Positions 54,820 through 64,000 of a DNA stretch of 64,000 nucleotides are shown piece by piece. The DNA lies in contig CM019691.1 of the NCBI GenBank assembly GCA_009760885.1, positions 28,271,314 through 28,335,313 on the forward strand. The letters run 5' to 3'. Under the pieces are notes generated by a model, which ran no database searches, was not told where the DNA came from, and was given only the letters and a program-made list of their open reading frames with translations. This stretch comes from Achatina immaculata (taxonomy: Eukaryota > Mollusca > Gastropoda > Stylommatophora > Achatinidae). The position numbers were made by a program, and so were the translations under genes. Within the stretch, counting starts at the first letter, position 1, and each line of letters starts with the position of its first letter.

Positions 54820-55960
54820 TTATTTTGTCTCTTCTGGTCATACTCCTCTCCAATTAGAAGGGACCTTTTCTTCTTTCCAAATCTTATTAAACATTCTCTG
54901 TAGTTGTCACTATTGATAGCTTTTAACATTTCGGATGTTATTTCATCTTCACCTGCAGCTTTGTTGTTAGCCATTAAATTCACTGCTGTTTCAATTTCAT
55001 GCAATGTAATTTCATCTAGGTTGACATTTAGTTGTGGGGTTGGTAATTCGGTTTCAAGGTTTATCAATTCTTTTGGCTGTGGTCGATTAAGTATTTCTTG
55101 GAAGAGTTCAACCCATCTTTGCTTTTGGTCTTTACATGATGTTAATAGGGTTCCAGTTTTGCTAAGGATTGGTCTTTCTTTAAATGTAATAATACTTGCT
55201 AGCCTCTTTTGTATGTTATGTAAAGTTTTGCTGTCTCCTGTTTTGTTGCTTTCTCTACCTCTTTCGCCATATTGTCTATGCATTCTCTTTTATTCCTCTA
55301 GCTGAACTTTTTACTTTCTTGTCTATTTCTTTCTTTTCCAAGATCTGTCTTTACATTCAACATGTCTAATTTGGCTGCTCATCTTTTATGTTATGTACTT
55401 TCATGTGTTTTCTGATATCCATGCTTTTCTATTTGTTTTTTTCAGTCCAGCGCTTGCTGTTGCTGCTGTGATTATGGCTGTGCTGTAAGAATTCCATAAT
55501 TCATCTATACCTATCTCCTCTACTTCACTGAGTGTTGTGGAATGATTGCAAGTTCCTGATTGAAATTAATGTTAGTATTCTCTTCTTGTAGGCTGTGGCT
55601 GTTTATCTTTCTGTGTACTGATTTACTGTGTTGGCTTTTCAGTTTTAGTTTTATTTTCCCTATACAAAGATTGTGATTGCTGTTGACATCTGCATCCTTA
55701 TATGCCCTTACATCTATCAAGATGTTCTGTATTGCTTTCTAATACAAAAATGATCTATCCGGTTTCTAGTTCTATTACCTGGAGATATCCATATTGTTTT
55801 ATGTATTTCTTTGTGTGGAAATATTGTTCCTCCAAAGACCATGCCTTCTGTCAGACATATTTCAATTAATCTTTCTCTGTTCTGATTTACCATGTCAATT
55901 CCTTCTTTCCCCATTACTTTTCTACGTTGGTGTTATCTTTCCCTACCTTAGCAATTAGGA
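54820..55960 (-). mobile_element. RTE LINE family B: endonuclease and RT N-terminus
   Basis: MVFGGTIFPHKEIHKTIWIS and RNRIDHFCI (55914-55717) are the C-terminal part of an APE-type endonuclease (the N-x-IDH motif with catalytic His region). VRAYKDADVNSNHNLCI follows (S-D-H motif degenerated to SNH). After shifts comes the RT entry IPTPQLNVNLDEITLHEIET and NKAAGEDEITSEMLKA (about 55060-54900). It stops before the catalytic core. Only this copy in the window keeps endonuclease sequence. Confidence 0.85.
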
Positions 55961-56839
55961 TGCTGTATTTAGGGACTTTGTTAATGATTTATTGTAATAA
56001 TGAAATACATTTCTGAAATTTGTCTAAGAAATCTGAGCCACCAAATGCGAGAAGGTCAGTGTAGTTTAAATTTTTGTTTGTTTGTGTGGAACCCATGTCT
56101 TCTTTCTTTCAGAGGAAATGAATGCACTTAATAAAAATTTAAAAAAAAACAAAAACTAGTGTCATTCCCAGGTATCCATTTCCACAAAGAGTTCATACTT
56201 TATCTAAAGAAATTAGCTAACATTGTGCAGGTATATACTGTATGTTCTTTGACTCTGGCTTTTCTGATTTAACTCTTTTTCTTTTGTGCCAGATAGTGCA
56301 ATGTACATGGCATTTTAAAAGTTTTTCGTATTTCCAAGCAGTGTATCATTAACAGAGGAGGCTGGTGATTTTTGTGTTCTTTGTATCATAGAGAATCTGA
56401 GAAATGTTTTGTTCAACAAGTTTTCATGAATGCATTTGGCGTGTTGTACTTTCTGTACAAAAATTAGCTGGTAATATTTCTCAGGGATATCTGCACTTTA
56501 AGCTGGAGTAAATGAGTTCTGTTTTGTTTAAAAAATAAATATTTCTGTTGTAATAAATTTTGTAATACAATTCTAGAACACTTTCACCCTGTATGAGTGT
56601 TCTTTGTCTTGAAGTTTGGTTTGTATAATGAAAACTTACTGTTCAGTCCAGTAATATAAGGGGCTGCCGGCCTAAATTAATTTTAATATGTGATTGTGGG
56701 TTTTGAAAAAAATGAATGATTGAACTTCTTCCCCTGCAGTTTTCTCTGTCCAGATTAATATAATTTATTTTAAACTACAGCAGGTGTCTTTTTGACATCA
56801 TCTTTGACACTGACAAGAAGAAAAAAAAAACCCATTTTA

Positions 56840-57350
56840 CTTGAAAGATGTCCAACCATGTCCTTGGTTGGCAATCACCGCCTAGTACACCCTGTGGCAT
56901 TTTGCAAGGAGCAACAAATTCTCTCCATCTCGTCTGTGGGCAGCCATTGCTTTGTTTTGTGCCCTCGCTGTGCTGCGTGCTACTCTTCTGCTTCTACAGT
57001 TCTTTGCCAGGTGTCCATCGCATGGCTGTTTTAGCAATGTTGCTGGGGTCTCTTCAGAGCACATGACCAATCCGTTTCATGTTTTTTTTTTTTTTTGCTA
57101 TTTATTGTCTGTGGCCAGTATATATTTCAAATCTTTCTGAAGCAGGCTGTGTGGAATTTCCCCATTTCCTTTTCAGTTGTTTTCCTGCATTCTGCTCCAC
57201 AGAAGAATATGGATAACACACAACTTTGGTAGAGTTTTATTTTGGTTCTAGTACTGTACTGGGAGGACTTCCAAATGTTTCTAAGATTAATGAAAGCTGT
57301 TCTCTCTTTGTTTATTCTACATTTTGTCTTTATGTGTTCCTCCATGATGT
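56840..57350 (-). mobile_element. LINE C-terminal fragment, separate RTE-like family
   Basis: ERTAFINLRNIWKSSQYSTR, TKIKLYQSCVLSIFFCGAEC and a degenerate RTVEAE...SLQNATGCTR ending match the thumb and C-terminus of RTE-like proteins. Interrupted by a T-run at 57081-57096. Confidence 0.75.
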
Positions 57351-57509
57351 GTTAGTAGGCTGCCAAGGTGCGTAAAAGTATCCATGTGAAAGACAACTGA
57401 TACAAAAATAAAACTGGTGAAAAATTTCACAGAAATATCCTATCATCTCTTACCGTCTATTATAACTTCAACACAAGATGTTTAAATAACCAGACACTGA
57501 AAGAGATGT

Positions 57510-57535
57510 CCACCAAATTTATTTATTTATTATAA
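57510..57535 (-). promoter_or_regulatory. Possible NOP14 poly(A) signal
   Basis: On minus the sequence TTATTATAATAAATAAATAAA lies about 220-240 bases after the NOP14 stop codon and holds AATAAA motifs. Plausible but not proven. Confidence 0.4.
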
Positions 57536-57751
57536 TAAAGATTCTCAGCAGGTTCAGCAAAATACCTCATACTCTCAACAAAAATAAAGTTATCTTCACT
57601 GTCTCAGTCATTTCGTGCAGAATCATTCATGTGAACCTCCAGCACAGAAATTTTTTAATACACAGAATCTCTCTCCCTCTTTTTTCTTGAACAAAACCAT
57701 AACAGTTCATTAAAGATGTCTTCATAAACAAACATACCAGACAAAGAACAA

Positions 57752-57845
57752 TTATTTTTTCATCTTTTTGATGGCCTTGTAATCTCCTTCTTGACTGGCC
57801 AGGTTGTGCATCAGCTCCTTGGTCTTTCTCTTTCTCTCTGCATCT
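57752..57845 (-). CDS. NOP14: NOP14 terminal exon
   Basis: Acceptor TTACACAG; encodes (K)DAERKRKTKELMHNLASQEG and DYKAIKKMKK, then TAA at 57754-57752. The basic tail is typical of nucleolar proteins. Confidence 0.96.
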
Positions 57846-60800
57846 CTGTGTAAGTAAAGATGTTTTTTTTTAAAACATTTCATAAATGTATTTTATAAGC
57901 ACAAATATCTACTTTTTACCAATTCTCCACAGCGTGGTTTACAAGGTAATTTGTCAAAAATGAGCTCAGTTTTATTTTTCATTCGAAAAATACCTTCAGA
58001 TCTATATAATTAAAATAGCAACCACATTTAATATTTTGTACTCCTTCACAACTGTGTTTTTCTTTTCTTTCAAAAACTAGACCTATGTCAACAAAAACAG
58101 TTGTATTAAATATGTATGAAATATAATCAAATCTTTTCACTTCAAGATGTTTACAGCCTACCTATATCAATCCACATTTTAAACTTGCTAAATGGCAAAG
58201 CAAGATCATATTCATACAAAATGAAGGCACACTAACTTTTGCAAAACAGTGTCCAGCTGGTGTCTAGCCAGAACTTCATTGTCCCTCTTAATCTCCCTGA
58301 TGGCTGCCTTCATTTCTCTTTTGTATTTGTGATTCAGTCGCTGACGTTCATTTACTTCTTTGTTAGGTCCCCCCTTCTTTCGTTTGCCAGACCAGCTTTA
58401 AAAAAGAAAAGGTAATTATGTTTTGTGGTGAAACTTAATTTGGACTAAAGTAAAATCATAAAACTTCATGCTGACAAGGTTATGGAGGTGAAGACTGAAT
58501 CTATTCACAAGCATGGCTTGTGGATATATAACTTCATGATATTACAGATATACCAATGTGATGTGATTAATGTGCTCTCATGGAAGTAGGATTTGCTGTG
58601 AAGCGTTTTTTGATGGTGTACTTCAGCAAGCAATAAAGTCAGCATAAAGCACTCCCAAATGCTGATGAGACTGGGCAAGACAGCAAATCAGAAATTACTT
58701 GACATCCTAAACCACAGCTAGAAGAGTGACATCATACCTCAGCTGTGGAAAGATGCCTTACATATACCAATCCCAAAGAAGGATAAAGATCTGACTAATC
58801 CTGATGGCAACAGACCCATCAGTCTTCTGAACTGTGTGGGAGAGCTGAAGGAACAAATTATGAATAACAGACTGATGTGGCATCTGGAGGGCAAACAACT
58901 ACTGGTGGGATTCAGACAAAATACATCCTCAGAAGATCAGGTAACCCACACTGCTCAGGTGATTGAAGATGCCTTCCAAGAGAAAGAACACACTCTTGCT
59001 GTTTGGGTGGACTTGGAAAAAGCCTTTGACAAAGGGATGGGCTAAGAGTAAAATGAAAAAAAAGACGCTAGATATGTGGGAAATTGCATACGTGGATCAG
59101 CCAGTGTCTCAACAACAGAATTACAAGGGTCCAGGCTCAGAGACACACTAGCTCCCAATCTAGTATGATGTTTTTATTAAAAAGTCTTCACGGTACCAAC
59201 CATCAAGACTTCTAGTTTGCACCTGCTGAAAAGACTACAACACCCTTTTCAACGAGACCAAACATAGGAAATAGGAAAAAAAAAATGAGAGAAGTATTAC
59301 GCTGGACATGCTCACAAAAATATACAACATAAATTCTATAAAAGGGAGAAAGTCACAATGCCCCAGACTTTTTACAGACCAAAAAGATTGAAAAATCACA
59401 GTCAATTTCAAAAGCTAATCAATGTCCAATGTGTAAGTGCACTAAAAAAAAAAGTTTAGGAAACTATCAAAAACTTTGTTCTCATGATCCTAGTCTTTCT
59501 TAAACATGTATGTTCACTTCATCGGACACCTTAGTTTTTAAAATTATGTGTTCTTTCAAGCTGTTGTGATCATAGAAGGCCATTGACTGACATACTGCTT
59601 GCTGTACTACACTCTTCTTGGTGCAGTTTTGATATATAGAGATTGTGTGCACTTATCAGGATGTACTGAATACAGAGTTAAGTATTCTGCTGAATGTAAA
59701 TATCTCAGTTCTGAATACAAACAGCAGATTCATGGCCAAAGAAATACTCATGAAAACTACAAAAATGATGCATTCATAGAAATTTTATATAAAATTAGAA
59801 TTATTTTTGTATATATACAATCTTACACTACTTTATAAGTCTACAAATATGGCAGATAGCTATTACAAATTTGTAGTTTAACATTTCAATTTCTCACTAA
59901 TCTTTATATACTGAAATATGAATTAATTTGGCACCAGTACTATGTGATCCATAAGAAATAATATCCATTTAAAAATGTTATACTTTACTACTGTCATTTT
60001 TCTTTTCAATACAGATATCTGAATTTCAGTATTATTAGGCCAAACAGAATTCAAAATAAATACTCATTTCATCTCTATAAAAGAACATATGAAATGCCGA
60101 GATATTTCCCAGCTAAATGGACAGAGTAATGTTCCTGACCCCCATTTTCATTCACGTAGACCAAATCTGGCCAGAGAGTAGGGATTTGAGACAGAAGCTA
60201 TGGAACTGCTTCAAGAAAACTGAACTTTATCCTGGCAACAGCTCTGTCAAATTTAGCACAGTCCAGAGGCATTTGTGCAGATCTTATAAAGAAGAAGACA
60301 ACATATTTCAGTTTGTGCAAAAAGCTGGTAATCTGTTCTTGTAACTCGCACAAAACAGCCATCAAAGGTGCTTATCTTACTCACAATTCAAGGACTTCTG
60401 GTTCAAACAGCTTCAAGGGAACTGGTTTCTTGGATGGTTGCTGCATTACTCTCAGTTTCTTTGACTTGGCCTCTTGAAATTTTTGTGACAGAGACTGAAT
60501 TTTTAACTGGCGAAAAAAAAAGTCTATATATATATATATACTTTTTTAACACATCTCGAGAATAAATGGTATTCAAAAGTTATAAGCACAAAAACCAAGT
60601 TAAGATTATTCAATTCAAATGTAATATCCACCCTCATCTACACATGTGAAAGCTGAAAAACAACTAAAGAAATAGACAAGAAATTAGACTTTTTCAAAAA
60701 CAAATGCTTAAGGAAAATACTCGATATAAAGTGGAATGAATTCAAGACCAACGCAGAGATAAGACAGATGACTGAACAACAACCTGTCTCATGGGTGATC

Positions 60801-63686
60801 AGAAAAAGAAGATGGACATATGTCGGTCATGTGATGAAAAGAAACAATCAGAGGATCCCCAAACAAGATACCAAGCGGAACACAACAGGCCGAAGAAAAA
60901 GAGGTCGACCACATGAAACTCTAAAGAGGACATTGTTAAGAGAGGCCAATTCAGTGGGCATAACCCCTTGATGAGATTGAAAAACTCGCTGAAGACAGGA
61001 AATCTTGGTGAACTACTATGTGGGCCATATGTGATGTTTAGCAGCACGGGAAGGATGTAAGATATATGCACAAACAGATGCACTTCTATCTCCCTGAAAT
61101 TGCAAGCCTATGTTCTCTCTAGCCAACATGATGATGTCGAGGCACAGCACTGTGCTGGACTTTGAGTGGGTTACAGTGGCTATTTTTTCAGTGTCTGAGT
61201 GGAGCTATAAAGCAGGGAGTGCGCAAAGCTTCTCTAGCAGATTCAACCACCACAGGGACTATGGTGATCCCTCTCTGTTGACCAGGCTAGGCCTGTTACT
61301 GGGGGTACTAATGAAGAGGTGGGACAGGATCTTAGTAAAGGTAGATAGAGGTGTATGGTGCTGTTTTACAAGGCAGCAGAAGGAGTAAGTGAGAAAATAA
61401 AAATAGAAAGTATGAGAGTAAGATGAGAATGTATAAATGAAAAGCATACAATATCCAATATTTCGACATGAGCCTTTTTTGAGCATTACATACACAACAA
61501 GACAAAACATAACTAAACAAAAAAACTTATCTTAGTGGCATCATCTAGAAAGCAGGAAACACAAGAATGCATGTCTCACAGATGAGGCATACAGATTTGG
61601 GGGGGGGGCAGAGGATGCTAATCAGAAAGAAGAGGTGGAGAAAAAGGGGAAGGGCAACAGACACCTGTAACCCACTAGAGAAGCAGGTGTTTTTTTTTTG
61701 GGGGGGGGGGGGAAGAACAGGGAAATACTTGCCTGACTTTTCCGATCCCTGGGCGGGTTTACAAGTTTTCACTTTTTCCCTTGTGTCAGATAATGAAACG
61801 TACAGGTCCTCCTCAGCTGTTCTACATCTCCATACAGAATGTCGGTGGTATCAAGTTCTTCCAAAGGTCCTTCAGTGCACTGCAGTCCAGCAGATGGTGT
61901 TTTACAGTTCCTCTTCTTGTCTGTTGCAGTGCATGCAGTATGGTGTGTGGTCAGTGGTCACTCTGTGTAAGAGCTTATTGAGGGTGATGTGTCCTTTTCT
62001 CGACCTGAAAACTGTAAATTGTGCATTGGTCTCTACAACATAAGTTGTTGATGTGGTCTCTGGGGTTCGGTTTTGGCAGGTGTGTATATAGGGATCTTCC
62101 AGTTGAATTACTGCCCCAGATGTCCATTCACTGCTGCTTGCAGTTGTGTATAATGTGTTTAGCTGTTCTCATGTTGGTGGATATGTGGGTCTGTGACATG
62201 GTTGCTCCACTCTTTGCCAGTCTGTCAGCACGTTCAATTCCTCTGATATCCATGTGCCCTGGTATCCACTGTAGAGTGGTCTTGATGTCATAGGTGGCGA
62301 GTTGGTTTACTGCACTGAGTATGTCAATTAGCAGAGAGATAAAATGAAACTGGTGAATAGGACAAGACCTGGAGGGGCAAAAACACCATATAAACTAGCA
62401 GAGAAGAAGAAAAGGTGGTGGTAAGGAGGAGGGAAGCTAGGAGAAAGAAACAAGAAAGTAGAGTATAAATCACAGAAAAAAGGTGGAAAACTAAAGAATT
62501 TAAAGGAAGCTGAAGACATTGTTAATTCCAGCTGGGTAGTGACAGCCAGCCTGGAAAATAAGGCACTGTTCTAGGACTCTCTGAGATCGTACATCAGTAG
62601 AACAAGAGCGAATCACACTAACAGAAATGTACTGTTTTCCCCTGTGTTTAGCCATAGGTGTCAAAGCCCTCTTAGAAATGTCATTAAGATGTTGAAGAAA
62701 ATGATCTCCTAAGCGTAAACTGGTCTTCCCTATATATTTCATATCACAACGTTTGCACATAATAGCATAAATAACATTGCATGAAGTGCAGGTGAAGCCC
62801 TCCTGAACTGATAACGTGGACTAAGAGAAGGAGATCTGGCTAGCCTCGACAGGATCTTGGTCAGCTATGGTTCGCCAACCGCGACACTAGCTTGTCAGTT
62901 ATGGGTTGCTGATTGCCAACCAGGCAGCATCTTCACCTCTATATACACACACTATTTCTGCACGCACAGCAAAAGAATCGAACTGTGTGTTCAGCATAAA
63001 ATGGATAAATTACTGCATAGTTTTAGTCAATTTTTAGAAAACTGAAAAAAAAAAAGATTAAAAAAAAAAAAAGAAGCAAGAAACATAAACCATTACTTCA
63101 ACATCTGGTGGATACAAATGTTTTGGTAACAACACTAGAGGTTCTGACAATGGTTCCATGATGTGTGCAATGCAAGGTAGGTCCTCCCACAATGTGATAC
63201 AGTCAAGAAGAAGGTCAAGACATCTGTCAATGGCACCACATCTAGAGATGGCAAATTAATAAAAAGTTTAATACAAGGCGCGATAATGAAAATTCACACT
63301 AACTTTTAAAAAAATCTGAATATAGTCTGAAATCATAAAATCACATTCATTTAATTAATATTTTGTGTTCAAATATAAATAACAAATGTAACATGCCTGC
63401 TAACTTATTCGAACATTCTAAATTACATTTTTAAACTTCGTGATATTTCTCTAATTACTCACAGAATCTTCCATACTCCCTTACAGCCAAAATATCACAC
63501 TGTTGGTATGTTACTAAGTAAAGCATGTTCCTGTTTTTATCAAATGAATCAACAATTTGCAAGCTAAGAGTGACATTTACACTCATTTGTTCTGATGAAT
63601 CATCTCACCTAAACTGGTCAGTATTCAGAAGTTCTGGTTCCTGGCTAAGTATTTCTGATATAGACCATTCCTCCAGCTGTGCCGAG
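57752..63686 (-). CDS. NOP14: NOP14 nucleolar protein, C-terminal part (spliced, partial)
   Basis: Component of the small-subunit processome, needed for 18S rRNA maturation in the nucleolus. Exons on minus: 63686-63609, 63241-63097, 60494-60385, 58395-58237, 57845-57752. All joins use GT-AG and are in phase. Matching blocks: KKPVPLKLFEPEVLEF, NERQRLNHKYKREMKAAIRE with IKRDNEVLARHQL, and DAERKRKTKELMHNLASQEG with DYKAIKKMKK before TAA. They mirror human NOP14 (KPVPLKLFTPRLVKVLEF; RKRLIHKHKREFKGAVREIRKDNQFLARMQL; RDAERKRKVKQLFNSLATQEGEWKALKRKK). The 5' exons are beyond the right edge. Confidence 0.94.
58237..58395 (-). CDS. NOP14: NOP14 penultimate exon
   Basis: Acceptor TTTTTTAAAG and donor GTTAGT. 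Encodes WSGKRKKGGPNKEVNERQRL, NHKYKREMKAAIREIKRDNE and VLARHQLDTVLQ. Lys/Arg/Glu-rich, predicted helical. Confidence 0.95.
58640..59160 (+). mobile_element. Jockey/CR1-like LINE RT fragment
   Basis: Frame 58836-59045 encodes LLVGFRQNTSSEDQVTHTAQ and LAVWVDLEKAFDKG (RT motif A with catalytic Asp). Upstream, with shifts: IPNPKKDKDLTNPDGNRPIS-like text (RPISLL motif). Lies in a NOP14 intron, opposite strand. Confidence 0.78.
59160..60384. other. NOP14 intron, no gene seen
   Basis: AT-rich. Frames at 59599-59838 and 60117-60344 show no recognisable domain. Confidence 0.5.
60385..60494 (-). CDS. NOP14: NOP14 exon: KPVPLKLFEPEVLEF
   Basis: Acceptor TAAAAATTCAG and donor GTGAGT. Encodes SLSQKFQEAKSKKLRVMQQP then SKKPVPLKLFEPEVLE(F). 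The Phe codon is split with the next exon. Confidence 0.95.
60590..61075 (+). mobile_element. RTE LINE family B 3' fragment
   Basis: Encodes TEQQPVSWVIRKRRWTYVGH with VMKRNNQRIPKQDTKRNTTG, RRKRGRPHETLKRTLLREA and a 3' end with CAGCACGGGAAGGATGTAAG. Most intact 3' copy of family B here. Confidence 0.85.
61390..62815 (-). mobile_element. Penelope-like element 3' part, interrupted by LINE debris
   Basis: 62800-62500 encodes the GIY-YIG domain: CKRCDMKYIGKTSLRLGDHF and QHLNDISKRALTPMAKH, then LEQCLIFQAGCHYPAGINN. 62330-62500 and 61500-61700 match 48665-48840 and 48380-48575 respectively. The two halves are separated by an inserted LINE fragment (about 61745-62328). Here the YIG signature is retained, unlike the copy at 48380. 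Confidence 0.85.
61745..62328 (-). mobile_element. I-like LINE fragment nested in Penelope element
   Basis: The minus strand carries an RNase H end (LQWIPGHMDIRGIERADRLA after allowing shifts). It is followed by HTPYCMHCNRQ, a C-x2-C zinc-knuckle remnant. It splits two collinear halves of a Penelope-like sequence. Confidence 0.65.
63097..63241 (-). CDS. NOP14: NOP14 exon: CGAIDRCLDLLLDCITLWED
   Basis: Acceptor CCATCTCTAG, donor GTAATG. Encodes CGAIDRCLDLLLDCITLWED and LPCIAHIMEPLSEPLVLLPK then HLYPPDVE. Phase agrees on both sides. Confidence 0.9.
63609..63686 (-). CDS. NOP14: NOP14 upstream exon
   Basis: Acceptor CATTATTTTCAG, donor GTGAGA. Encodes SAQLEEWSISEILSQEPELL then NTDQF(R). The Arg codon is completed by the next exon. 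Assignment is by phase and strand; the sequence itself is less conserved. Confidence 0.8.
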
Positions 63687-63754
63687 CTGAAAATAATGTT
63701 AAGTTTCTGAAACATTTATACATGCACAATTTACAATATATATATATTTATTTG

Positions 63755-63810
63755 TTAACTGTCACAAAGGGCTCACATAGTAGTTCGCCAAGTTTTCCTG
63801 TTTTTGGCAG
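63755..63810 (-). mobile_element. LINE family B 3' stub
   Basis: GTCACAAAGGGCTCACATAG and GCCAAGTTTTCCTGTTTTTG are the reverse complement of the B-family 3' end. Confidence 0.6.
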
Positions 63811-64000
63811 AAATCATGTATTTTACAAAAAAAAAAAAAAATCTTTTGTCACACTATAGTGGCAACATTACATTTTGTGATCACCAAAAGTAAAATAAGA
63901 TCCCTTGCCACATCTACTGCCACCAAAAATGTAATTGTTAAAGCCTTCAATTTTCAAAACTTCTGGGAATGAGGTATCCTCTGTCAGTTTCACTATCTAT
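63811..64000. other. NOP14 intron or unresolved exon
   Basis: An A-run (63828-63841) and AT-rich sequence. On minus, a short open stretch (LTEDTSFPEVLKIEGFN) runs off the right edge. It could be the end of another NOP14 exon, but no convincing donor was found. Confidence 0.3.

Overview
This is an AT-rich animal nuclear sequence with intron-split genes and no operons. The conserved exons resemble lophotrochozoan-type proteins, and the repeats (several RTE-clade LINE families, an RNase H-bearing I-like LINE, Penelope-like elements with GIY-YIG, piggyBac, mariner) are typical of a mollusc. The assignment to a mollusc, perhaps a gastropod, is inference.

Three host genes can be read by joining exons. 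(1) The 3' half of POLG, the mitochondrial DNA polymerase gamma catalytic subunit, lies on + from 556 to 10769 in eight exons. They carry polymerase motifs A, B and C; the start is off the left edge. (2) A complete-looking PRRC1 (Golgi/ER-associated, PKA-binding protein family) lies on - from 38459 to 18392 in nine exons. Its introns, especially the last (18570-26111), are loaded with transposons. (3) The 3' end of NOP14 (nucleolar 40S ribosome biogenesis factor) lies on - from 63686 to 57752 in five exons; the gene continues past the right edge. The three are unrelated housekeeping genes, and nothing suggests they act together.

Layout: 1-432 LINE debris; 556-10769 POLG, with a decayed RTE, a mariner and tandem repeats in its largest intron; 10770-18391 intergenic, with nested LINEs and piggyBac-type MITEs; 18392-38459 PRRC1, whose introns hold a 3.3 kb piggyBac element, a 2.2 kb LINE flanked by a 278-bp direct repeat, a SINE-like element and several LINE stubs; 38460-57500 mostly LINE, Penelope and unclassified repeats with many poly-G tracts; 57752-64000 NOP14 with more LINE and Penelope fragments.

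The main points of interest are the 278-bp duplication around one LINE copy, an apparent internally deleted LINE that still transposed, two near-perfect short hairpins inside introns, a duplicated POLG acceptor and partial exon, and two exon-junction puzzles (POLG, PRRC1). I found no convincing undescribed molecular system. Most long open frames here are transposon proteins or chance frames in simple sequence.
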